From Bacteroidia bacterium (lineage in GTDB: Bacteria > Bacteroidota > Bacteroidia > AKYH767-A > OLB10), in NCBI GenBank assembly GCA_037045145.1, contig JBAOIA010000010.1, forward strand, positions 1-64,000: a stretch of 64,000 nucleotides of DNA. The letters are read 5' to 3'. Below the pieces are notes generated by a model. It had not been told where the DNA came from, made no database searches, and was given only the letters and a program-made list of their open reading frames with translations. The translations under genes were made by a program, and so were the position numbers. Shown here one piece after another: positions 52,911 to 60,937 of the stretch. Position 1 is the stretch's first letter, and each line of letters begins with the position of its first letter.

Positions 52911-54176
52911 TTAACCATTTGCACGAATGGCTTCCACCGGGTCGAGTTGTGATGCTGAATAGGCAGGGATGAATCCGGAAACCAACCCTATTAGAGCTGA
53001 GATAAACAACCCAAGCATAATGTTATGCCCTGTAAGGCTCAATGGATAATCAAAGGCATGAGAAACAAAAATCGCTAAAAAATATATAATACTTAAACCT
53101 ATCACTCCCCCAATAAGGCAAAGTACAATGGCTTCAAACAAAAACTGCATCAGAATAAAATAATTCTTTGCACCAAGTGATTTCTGAATACCTATTTGGC
53201 TGGTACGTTCTTTTACAGAAACAAACATAATGTTAGCAATACCAAATCCACCCACTAAAATTGAAAAGCCTCCGATTATAGCCCCTGCCACATTCAGCGA
53301 ACTGAAAATATTGGAAATGTTATTACTCAATAAACTTGATTGGTTGAGCGCAAAATTATCGTCCTCCACGGGGCGTAGTCTTCTGATGCTTCGCATGATG
53401 GATTTCAATTCATCATTGGCAAACTGAATGGAAACTCCTTCTTTAACTTTCGCTTTTATGAAAGGGTCTATTCTGTCACTGCGAATATTAACGAAATTGC
53501 GACCAAAATTCAAAGGTAAGACTACTGTATTATCCATCTCTGTCTCGAGCAGACTTTTACCCTCTTCCTTAAAAACACCTATTACTTCTACTTTGCGTCC
53601 CATAACTTCAAATACCTTACCTAAAGCATTGTTTGCATTTCCAAAAAGGCCGTTTGCAACATTACTGCCTATAATGCCAACAGCCCTTCCGGAGTTAGAT
53701 TCTATTTCAGTAAGATAACGCCCGGCTGATAGCTCGAACGATTTTACCTTATCAAAATCGTGAGAGACCAAGGCCACAGTTACATTTTCTGCACTATTGT
53801 TCAAATACTTAACGGTTTTCCCATTCAAATATGCCTCGAAGGTAAAAACCTCAATACTCTTTGAACGTGCAGCCAACTGATGCATTTCTTTTACAGAAGG
53901 TAACGGACGCTGCCAGTACTTCCACCATGGATAATCACCCCCAAAGGCCCAAGGCCATTTCTGAACGTAAATAGTTTTATCTCCCAACGATTCTACACTG
54001 GTGCGCACATTTTTTTCCATGGCATCAACCACTGTAAAAACACTGATAATGGCAAAAATACCAATGGAGATTCCCAACAAGGATAAAACTGTTCTGAGCA
54101 TATTTGCCCGCAATGCATGCAAAGCAAATGCTATGCTTTCGCCAGACAATTTTAGAAAAATCCGTAATCGGTTCAT
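52911..54176 (-). CDS. MacB-type ABC transporter permease
   Basis: A 421-residue ABC permease of the MacB/FtsX type. It has an N-terminal membrane span (LLGISIGIFAIISVFTVVDAM), a periplasmic MacB_PCD domain of about 220 residues, and three C-terminal FtsX spans with the coupling segment VKERTSQIGIQKSLGAKNYFIL and the end PAYSASQLDPVEAIR. It needs a separate ATPase, which is not in this window. Substrate unknown: export of lipids, peptides or drugs. Confidence 0.9.
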   Translation of the reverse strand: MNRLRIFLKLSGESIAFALHALRANMLRTVLSLLGISIGIFAIISVFTVVDAMEKNVRTSVESLGDKTIYVQKWPWAFGGDYPWWKYWQRPLPSVKEMHQLAARSKSIEVFTFEAYLNGKTVKYLNNSAENVTVALVSHDFDKVKSFELSAGRYLTEIESNSGRAVGIIGSNVANGLFGNANNALGKVFEVMGRKVEVIGVFKEEGKSLLETEMDNTVVLPLNFGRNFVNIRSDRIDPFIKAKVKEGVSIQFANDELKSIMRSIRRLRPVEDDNFALNQSSLLSNNISNIFSSLNVAGAIIGGFSILVGGFGIANIMFVSVKERTSQIGIQKSLGAKNYFILMQFLFEAIVLCLIGGVIGLSIIYFLAIFVSHAFDYPLSLTGHNIMLGLFISALIGLVSGFIPAYSASQLDPVEAIRANG

Positions 54177-54295
54177 AGCAACAAAAGTATAGAGTTGCTT
54201 TGATTTGCTCTGAATTTATTTTCAGTTTAACAAATTTTAATTGATTCACTTACCTATTTTTGCCAACTCTCCATCAATTTAAAGAATTCCGGGAA

Positions 54296-55825
54296 GTGAA
54301 GATTAAAAGTGCACTTATTTCTGTCTATAATAAAAATGGCTTTGAACCACTTATTAAGGCCTTACATCAACAACAAGTAACTTTGTTTGCAACAGGAGGA
54401 ACTTTTGATTTTATACAATCACTGAATATTCCTGTTACTGCTGTTGAAAAGGTGACTGATTATCCTTCCATTTTGGGTGGAAGGGTTAAAACATTACACC
54501 CTAAAATTTTTGGCGGCATCTTAAACCGTAGAAATGATGCTAATGATGTGATGGAAGTTGAAAAATACAACCTCCCTTGTATTGATTTGGTTGTGGTGGA
54601 CTTATATCCTTTTGAAGCCACCGTTGCATCAGGTGCGGATGAAAGTAACATTATTGAAAAAATTGACATTGGTGGAGTGTCCCTGATTCGTGCTGCTGCA
54701 AAAAATTTTAATGATGTTGCTATCATTGCTGCTGCAAATGATGTAACAGAATTTCTGCACAAATACAATCAGGGAAATGGCGAAATAGATTTGACATTCA
54801 GAAAAAAACTGGCAGAGAAAGCTTTTGCAAACACCAGTCACTACGATTCTGCCATTTTTAATTATTTCAACAGTAAGAATGAAGCTTCAGAGCCTTGTTT
54901 GAATCTGCATTTCAACAATCCGGTTACCCTACGTTATGGCGAAAATCCGCATCAACGCGGTTTTTATTTTGGTAATCTGAAAGATACATTTGAGCAATTG
55001 GGAGGAAAAGAGCTTTCCTATAACAACATGCTTGATTGTGATTCTGCAATTAATCTTATTGCCGAATTCAGCAATGAAAAAGGTGTTACTGCTGCCATTA
55101 TCAAACACAACAATGCCTGCGGTATTGCAACAAGAGAAAATGCAACAGATGCATGGCAGGCAGCATTAGCCGGTGACCCTGTTTCTGCATTTGGCGGAAT
55201 AATTGTTTTAAATCAGCATATAGACGAATCGCTTGCTAAGGAAATCAATGCAATTTTCTTTGAAGTTATCATTGCACCATCATTTGCAAAAGAAGCAGTA
55301 AAAGTTTTTTCAGAAAAGAAAAACAGAATTATACTTCAACTAAAAAATCAGCTAGTTGCAAAGCAAAGTATTAAGTCTGCTTTAGGCGGATATTTAATGC
55401 AGGAAACCGACAGTGAAACATTGAACACAGAAGGATGGAACAACATTACTTTGCGAAAGCCAACAACTTCTGAAACCGAGGACATGCTTTTTGCTGTTAG
55501 AGTTATTCGTAATTTAAAAAGCAATGCTATTACCTTGGTTAAAGACAAGCAGTTGATTGGAAGTGGTGCAGGGCAAACATCTCGTGTTGATGCATTGAAG
55601 CAAGCCATTGCAAAAGCTGTTAATTTTGGATTTAATCTGAAAAACAGTGTAATGGCAAGTGATGCATTCTTTCCGTTTCCGGATTGTGTGGAAATTGCTA
55701 AATCTGCTGGTATTGAAGCTGTTGTACAGCCCGGTGGAAGTATTAAAGATAAAGATTCTATTGAATATTGTAACAAAAATAACATGACTATGGTATTAAC
55801 AGGAAAAAGGCATTTCAAACATTGA
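54296..55825 (+). CDS. purH: Bifunctional AICAR formyltransferase / IMP cyclohydrolase
   Basis: Catalyses the last two steps of IMP synthesis. The N-terminal MGS-like cyclohydrolase domain (residues 1-190, ALISVYNKNGFEPLI, GGRVKTLHPKIFGGI) is followed by the AICAR transformylase domain (LRYGENPHQRGFYFG, ITAAIIKHNNACG-like block, SDAFFPFPD). I use the GTG at 54296 because the family N-terminus (KIKSALISVY) starts there; an upstream TTG at 54260 overlaps a TATTTTTG promoter-like box. Length 509 residues. Confidence 0.95.
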   Translation: MKIKSALISVYNKNGFEPLIKALHQQQVTLFATGGTFDFIQSLNIPVTAVEKVTDYPSILGGRVKTLHPKIFGGILNRRNDANDVMEVEKYNLPCIDLVVVDLYPFEATVASGADESNIIEKIDIGGVSLIRAAAKNFNDVAIIAAANDVTEFLHKYNQGNGEIDLTFRKKLAEKAFANTSHYDSAIFNYFNSKNEASEPCLNLHFNNPVTLRYGENPHQRGFYFGNLKDTFEQLGGKELSYNNMLDCDSAINLIAEFSNEKGVTAAIIKHNNACGIATRENATDAWQAALAGDPVSAFGGIIVLNQHIDESLAKEINAIFFEVIIAPSFAKEAVKVFSEKKNRIILQLKNQLVAKQSIKSALGGYLMQETDSETLNTEGWNNITLRKPTTSETEDMLFAVRVIRNLKSNAITLVKDKQLIGSGAGQTSRVDALKQAIAKAVNFGFNLKNSVMASDAFFPFPDCVEIAKSAGIEAVVQPGGSIKDKDSIEYCNKNNMTMVLTGKRHFKH

Positions 55826-55947
55826 GTCTGTTGGCAGACAAAGTGTTAAAAATGTCTGCTACAACAGAAAAAATGAAAAAAAAGCCTACGCCTGAAGTTC
55901 TCATAGTCGAAGAAACTATAAAGGAAAACATTAACAATAAAAGAAAA

Positions 55948-56970
55948 ATGGGACTATTTGATTTTCTGACCCAGGAGATAGCCATAGACCTTGGCACGGC
56001 TAACACACTCATCATTCATAACGATAAAGTGGTGGTTGATGAGCCAAGTATAGTTGCTATTGACCGCATGACAGGTAAAGTACTTGCTGTTGGAAAACAG
56101 GCAATGATGATGCATGGAAAAACACATGAAAATATTAAAACCATCCGTCCATTAAAAGATGGCGTAATTGCCGATTTTGATGCTGCAGAAAATATGATTC
56201 GTGGAATGATAAAAATGATCAACCCGGGAAGAAGATTTTTTCAGCCATCATTGAAAATGGTTATCTGTATTCCATCGGGAATAACAGAAGTAGAGAAACG
56301 TGCAGTTCGCGACAGTGCAGAACATGCAGGAGCAAAAGAAGTTTATCTCATTCATGAACCTATGGCAGCAGCTATTGGTATTGGCATTGATGTAGAAGAA
56401 CCCATGGGAAATATGATTATTGACATTGGCGGTGGTACCAGCGAAATTGCCGTTATTGCTCTGGGAGGAATTGTTTGCGACCAATCTATTCGTGTTGCCG
56501 GTGATGGCTTCACCATGGACATTTGGGATTATATGCGCAGACAACACAACATACTTATTGGTGAGCGTAGTGCTGAAATGATAAAAATTGAAGTAGGCTC
56601 TGCATTACCTGAGTTAGATAACCCTCCACACGACTACGCAGTTCATGGGCGTGACCTGATGACCGGTATTCCAAAAGAAATTACCGTTACTTACTCGGAA
56701 ATTGCACATGCACTTGATAAAAGTATCAGCAAAATAGAAGAAGCCATATTAAAAGCACTTGAAATGACACCACCGGAATTATCAGCAGATATTTACCGTA
56801 CAGGGATTTACCTTACAGGTGGTGGTGCTTTGCTTCGGGGATTAGATAAACGAATTGGAATGAAAACAAAACTACCCGTGCACGTTGCCGAAGACCCACT
56901 TCGCGCAGTTGTCCGTGGTACAGGAATTGCACTTAAAAATATTGACAGGTATAAATTCCTTATTCCTTAA
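55948..56970 (+). CDS. mreB: Rod-shape-determining actin homologue MreB
   Basis: Bacterial actin that guides lateral wall synthesis. The ATG at 55948 gives MGLFDFLTQEIAIDLGTANTLI, the usual start in this phylum, and 340 residues. Phosphate 1 and 2 loops (DLGTANT and DIGGGTSEIAVIALGG) and the adenosine motif (LTGGGALLRGL) are intact. An in-frame extension of 42 codons reaches back to purH and cannot be fully excluded. mreC/D are not downstream; a terminator follows directly. Confidence 0.95.
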   Translation: MGLFDFLTQEIAIDLGTANTLIIHNDKVVVDEPSIVAIDRMTGKVLAVGKQAMMMHGKTHENIKTIRPLKDGVIADFDAAENMIRGMIKMINPGRRFFQPSLKMVICIPSGITEVEKRAVRDSAEHAGAKEVYLIHEPMAAAIGIGIDVEEPMGNMIIDIGGGTSEIAVIALGGIVCDQSIRVAGDGFTMDIWDYMRRQHNILIGERSAEMIKIEVGSALPELDNPPHDYAVHGRDLMTGIPKEITVTYSEIAHALDKSISKIEEAILKALEMTPPELSADIYRTGIYLTGGGALLRGLDKRIGMKTKLPVHVAEDPLRAVVRGTGIALKNIDRYKFLIP

Positions 56971-57325
56971 ACAAATTGTAAACTCTTGTAAAGAGGTTAG
57001 CTTCAAAAAAGTTAACCTCTTTTTTTTGCGTTTAACTCACATTTTAAAAACTAAGTTCCGGCAATTGAAATGTGTTTTCGGTTTTTCTGAAAAATTTTTT
57101 TTAAACACCATCTCATAAATTATTGAACTAAAACGTGTTTGACAAAATTTTTGATTGCCTGATATAGAAAATCGCGTAAGACTTTTTTTAAACTCCTATG
57201 GCTATTTGCTTTCAACAATCATTTTCTTTTATGATACAAGTCATATTTAAAAGTGCTTTCCTGAAATAATCTTGTCATCGAAAAGTAAAATTCCGATTAA
57301 TAAATAATTAAGAACCAAAAATTAT
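56971..57325. other. Intergenic stretch between mreB and the oxidase-like operon
   Basis: About 350 bases without a gene. It starts with the mreB terminator (56990-57027); the rest is AT-rich and should hold the promoter of the operon at 57326, but no TAnnTTTG box with a matching -33 box is clear, so that operon may use a different sigma factor or activator. Confidence 0.6.
56990..57027 (+). terminator. Terminator after mreB
   Basis: AAAGAGGTTA (56990-56999) pairs with TAACCTCTTT (57013-57022), followed by a run of T. A strong intrinsic terminator 20 bases after the mreB stop. Confidence 0.9.
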
Positions 57326-57505
57326 ATGGAAGAACAAGAGAATAAAAAAAAGGCTTCCGGACTACAGGTAGTCATGGATGACGTAATGCTGCTTCTATTT
57401 CTTGGAGTAACAATTTACGCAATCTTTTACATCATTTGGGGAATAATGGAGATTGCCACAGTGCCTAATATTCCTGAATCAGTTAAACAATCTATACTTA
57501 AGTAA
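57326..57505 (+). CDS. 59-residue single-span membrane protein of the oxidase-like operon
   Basis: A small frame (MEEQENKKKASGLQVV ... ESVKQSILK) with a Lys/Glu-rich cytoplasmic head, one membrane span (VMLLLFLGVTIYAIFYIIWGIM, about residues 20-41) and a short external tail. It is the first gene of the operon, 20 bases before subunit II. Small one-helix subunits are known for B-type and C-type heme-copper enzymes (subunit IIa of Thermus ba3, CcoQ), so it is probably a structural subunit of this enzyme. It is too short to appear in many annotations. Confidence 0.8.
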   Translation: MEEQENKKKASGLQVVMDDVMLLLFLGVTIYAIFYIIWGIMEIATVPNIPESVKQSILK

Positions 57506-57525
57506 AATCCTTAAAAAAACTATTT

Positions 57526-58455
57526 ATGACATTAATAGCACCTACCGAAGGGTGGTTTAAAAAGAAGGTCTCAAAAGATGAACGTATGTGGATAATCATA
57601 TCGTTTGTGGTTTGTATTTTTCTTTTTGCATGGATGGTACTGTGGCACGTTTTCGGTCGCCAAAATCCATCAAACACCACGTATAAAACTAACCCTATTG
57701 AATTTGCCCAGCTGCATGACGAGTATGTAAAAAGAAACATGGTGGGTATGGACAACGGGATACCTATTGTAAAACCTGAGCCCGGCAGCGATGTTGTTCT
57801 AATGGCACAAATGTGGCGTTGGTCACCGGTACTTATTTTAAAGAAGGATGAATGGTATAACATTCACATTTCTTCAAAAGATTTGGTTCACGGTTTTTCA
57901 TTACAACCTTCAAACATGAACTTTCAGGTTTATCCTGACTATGATTATGTTTTGAAATTTAAACCAACCGTTGCCGGTGAAGCCAAAGTGCTGTGTAATG
58001 AATTTTGCGGTATTGGCCACCACACCATGATAGGAAAAATTCTTGTAATTGAGAATGATGCTGATCTGGCAAAGTATGGCTACAACAACCTGAGTGCACC
58101 ACCTGCACGCACAGGAAAAGGAACTGCTGAAGAAGACATTTCCGGATGGAGTGAAGAGCAACTAATTAAAGGTGGCGAAATGGTTTATAATCTGAAAGGA
58201 TGCATGGCTTGTCATAAAACAGATGGCACTTCTGAAATTGGCCCTGCTTTCAACAGCATTTATGGTAGTAAAGTTAAAGTAAAAGAAGACGGCAATGTAA
58301 AAGAAATGGTTGTTGATGATGACTATATTACCATGTCTGTCAGAGAGCCGCAAAAACAAATTGTTGTAGGATTTGAAAAAACACCAATGGCTCGAATGAA
58401 CCTTACGGACAATGAAATTAAACAAGTAATCTCCTACATTAAATCAATTAAATAA
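57526..58455 (+). CDS. Heme-copper oxidase subunit II with CuA and fused cytochrome c
   Basis: A 309-residue electron-entry subunit. One N-terminal span (MWIIISFVVCIFLFAWMVLW) is followed by the cupredoxin domain with a complete CuA site (His122, Cys157, Cys161, His165, Met168, in VHGFSLQ and CNEFCGIGHHTM). A C-terminal class I cytochrome c domain has the heme motif CMACH (Cys226, Cys229, His230) and a probable Met ligand in TPMARM. Electrons should pass from a c-type cytochrome domain to CuA and then subunit I. Only one N-terminal membrane span, as in B-type enzymes. Confidence 0.93.
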   Translation: MTLIAPTEGWFKKKVSKDERMWIIISFVVCIFLFAWMVLWHVFGRQNPSNTTYKTNPIEFAQLHDEYVKRNMVGMDNGIPIVKPEPGSDVVLMAQMWRWSPVLILKKDEWYNIHISSKDLVHGFSLQPSNMNFQVYPDYDYVLKFKPTVAGEAKVLCNEFCGIGHHTMIGKILVIENDADLAKYGYNNLSAPPARTGKGTAEEDISGWSEEQLIKGGEMVYNLKGCMACHKTDGTSEIGPAFNSIYGSKVKVKEDGNVKEMVVDDDYITMSVREPQKQIVVGFEKTPMARMNLTDNEIKQVISYIKSIK

Positions 58456-58467
58456 AATCTAAAGCTT

Positions 58468-60135
58468 ATGTTCAGAATATGTGATATAACCGGATTTAAA
58501 GTAGATCTGCAATCGGAAAAATTTATCAGACTAAATGCTGTCATGGCTGTAGTTTCTTTGCTCTTAGCAATTACAGCGGCCATAATGCTTGTATTTACAC
58601 GATACCAACCTGTGCATCTTTTAGATGCTGAATGGTACTACAGACTCACAACCTTTCATGGATTAAATGCTCTTATTTATTGGATTGTATTTTTTGAAAT
58701 TGCAGGTTTGTATTTCGGATCCACAGTGGTATTAAATCAAAAATTCTGCTCACCAACATTAGGGTGGGTAACATTTTTACTCATGGTGGGTGGCATGGTA
58801 CTTTCCAACGTAATGGTATTGATGGGAAAAGCAGATGTAATGTTGACCTCTTATGTTCCACTAAAAGCACATCCACTCTACTACCTCGGCATAATTTTAT
58901 TTGCCGTTGGTGCTTTAATCGGGGTTGGATTATTCTTTGCCAATATTGTTAATGCAAAGAGAGATGGCAATGTTGGCGAAACTCTACCGCTGTTTACCTA
59001 TGGTTTAATGACAGCTGCAATTCTTGCTGTTATTACTCTGGCATCAGGAGCTATCATTTACATCCCTACTTTCCTTTGGTCTTTAGGATTAATTGACTCC
59101 GTAGATCCTGCTGTTTACAAACTCATTTGGTGGGGTCTTGGCCACTCTTCGCAGCAAATAAATGTAGCTGCCATGGTCAGCATCTGGTATTTGGTTACCT
59201 TCCTTGCAATTGGTGGAACTTCCATCAATGAAAGAGTTTCAAGAACAGCATTCTTCCTCTATATTCTATTTATCAGTCTTGCCTCTGCTCATCACTTGTT
59301 AACCGATCCTGCAACATCATCAGCATGGAAAGTATGGAACACTTCTTATGCCATGTATCTTGCTGTATTGGCATCCATGATTCATGCTTTTGCTGTACCA
59401 AGTTCTATTGAATCGGCACAGCGCAGATGGGGCTTCAACAAAGGACTCTTTGAGTGGCTTGCCAAAGCACCATGGTCAAACCCTGCTTTTGCAGCTTGTG
59501 TGCTGGCATGTATTGGTTTTGGTTTTATTGGTGGTACAACAGGTGTGATTTTCGGTATGGAACAAACAAACATTATTGTTCACAACACCATTGCTATTCC
59601 GGGTCACTTTAAAGGAACTGTAGTTATTGGTACCACTCTTACCTTCATGGGTATAACCTACTACCTCATTCCACTAATTTTCAGAAGGAAAATTGTAGCA
59701 TTCAAACTGGCACAGCTTCAACCTTGGATGTTTTTCTTTGGTGTTGCCATCCTCTCTGTATCAATGATTGCATTAGGTCAGTTAGGTGTTCCACGCAGAC
59801 ACTGGGATTCAACATTCAGCGGAGGTCCTTTCACTCATGAATTTAATCCTTCAGTAGATTTTTTCTGGACTTTAATGATGCTTGGCGGCACCTTGGCATT
59901 CCTGGCTGCATTAATCTGGGTGCTGCAAGTGGTTGTTTCCGTATTCTTCGGGCCAAAAGTAAACGGACCTGAAGATATGCAGCTACCGCTTTCACCATTA
60001 GCGCCCGCGGCTAAAGAACATAAAGGCTACGAAGCACCCGGAACGCTGATACTTACACTTCTGTTTCTTGCAACCTTTGCAGTGTTGTTCTTTGTTAACT
60101 GGAAATGGCTGGCAGCAACCTGGTGGGTGAAATAA
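58468..60135 (+). CDS. B-type-like heme-copper oxidase subunit I with altered active site
   Basis: A 555-residue catalytic subunit with about 13 membrane spans. It aligns by eye with Thermus ba3 subunit I: FHGLNALIY (His64, low-spin heme ligand), WWGLGHSSQQ (His226, CuB ligand), SAHHLLTDP (His275, His276, CuB ligands) and VHNTIAIPGHFKGTV (His380, high-spin heme ligand). Two key residues differ: the cross-linked Tyr237 of ba3 corresponds to Gln230, and the second low-spin heme ligand His386 to Lys382. Absence of the Tyr is typical of NO reductases. It may therefore reduce NO, or reduce O2 by a modified route. The CuB and high-spin heme ligands are intact, so it is not simply decayed. Confidence 0.88.
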   Translation: MFRICDITGFKVDLQSEKFIRLNAVMAVVSLLLAITAAIMLVFTRYQPVHLLDAEWYYRLTTFHGLNALIYWIVFFEIAGLYFGSTVVLNQKFCSPTLGWVTFLLMVGGMVLSNVMVLMGKADVMLTSYVPLKAHPLYYLGIILFAVGALIGVGLFFANIVNAKRDGNVGETLPLFTYGLMTAAILAVITLASGAIIYIPTFLWSLGLIDSVDPAVYKLIWWGLGHSSQQINVAAMVSIWYLVTFLAIGGTSINERVSRTAFFLYILFISLASAHHLLTDPATSSAWKVWNTSYAMYLAVLASMIHAFAVPSSIESAQRRWGFNKGLFEWLAKAPWSNPAFAACVLACIGFGFIGGTTGVIFGMEQTNIIVHNTIAIPGHFKGTVVIGTTLTFMGITYYLIPLIFRRKIVAFKLAQLQPWMFFFGVAILSVSMIALGQLGVPRRHWDSTFSGGPFTHEFNPSVDFFWTLMMLGGTLAFLAALIWVLQVVVSVFFGPKVNGPEDMQLPLSPLAPAAKEHKGYEAPGTLILTLLFLATFAVLFFVNWKWLAATWWVK

Positions 60136-60160
60136 CTTTTTAAACTTTTAAATATTGGTT

Positions 60161-60937
60161 GTGATTAAAATTAAAATTAAACTAGCAGGCTTAGTAATTC
60201 TACTAAGCCTGTTTTTTTCTTTATCTTCTTTCGATATTCCTGATGAGAAAAGATACATTGGACGAGAGGTAAAGAATATTACAATTCTTGATTCTAAAGG
60301 CAACCACCTTCAACTTTTTGATAACCCTACCGGCAAACCAATTGTACTGTCACCGGTTTACACACGCTGCCCAATGGCTTGTTCACTTATCAGCAACGGT
60401 CTAAAAACTTCCATAGAAAAATTAGGCACTTTAGGAAAAGATTTTACTGTCATTTCATTCTCATTCGATTCAACAGACACAAAAGAAGATTTACAAGGAT
60501 TTGAAAAGCGATGGAATATGGATGGCACCAATTGGAAAACCGTTACATCTAACGCAGCAGGCATTGGCGAACTATTAAAGTCAATTGATTATCAATATGA
60601 ATATGATGAAAAAAGTAAGGAGTATTTACATCCAAACTTAGTTGTTGTTATTACTCCCTCCGGCCGAATTTCAAGATACATCTACGGAATTGAGCCCAAA
60701 GCAATTGACCTTGAACTGGCCATCATGGAAGCTCAAGTAGAAAAAACTTCGTTCAACAACTTTTTTAAAACACTTTATATACGCTGTTTTACATTCAACC
60801 CTGCAACAAAATCATATCACCTCGATTGGAAGTTTATTTCACAAACATCTGCCGGAATGATGTTCATCATTATTGTAGGCTATTTTCTAATTAAAAGTTT
60901 ATATTCCAAAAACACTGAAGACAGTGCAGAATTATGA
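60161..60937 (+). CDS. Sco1/SenC copper chaperone with C-terminal anchor
   Basis: Thioredoxin-fold copper chaperone for the CuA site of subunit II. The copper ligands are CPMAC (VYTRCPMACSL) and the His in EYLHPNLVVVI. An N-terminal signal/anchor (KLAGLVILLSLFFSLSSF) is present, and there is a second, C-terminal span (AGMMFIIIVGYFLIKSLYS), which is unusual for Sco proteins. No ATG exists near the start, so GTG at 60161 or TTG at 60155 is used. It overlaps the next gene by four bases. Confidence 0.9.
   Translation: MIKIKIKLAGLVILLSLFFSLSSFDIPDEKRYIGREVKNITILDSKGNHLQLFDNPTGKPIVLSPVYTRCPMACSLISNGLKTSIEKLGTLGKDFTVISFSFDSTDTKEDLQGFEKRWNMDGTNWKTVTSNAAGIGELLKSIDYQYEYDEKSKEYLHPNLVVVITPSGRISRYIYGIEPKAIDLELAIMEAQVEKTSFNNFFKTLYIRCFTFNPATKSYHLDWKFISQTSAGMMFIIIVGYFLIKSLYSKNTEDSAEL

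Noticed and set aside
55822..55947. 42-codon N-terminal extension of MreB
   Set aside because: It overlaps the purH stop, is Lys-rich and low in similarity to the family, whose members start MGLF.
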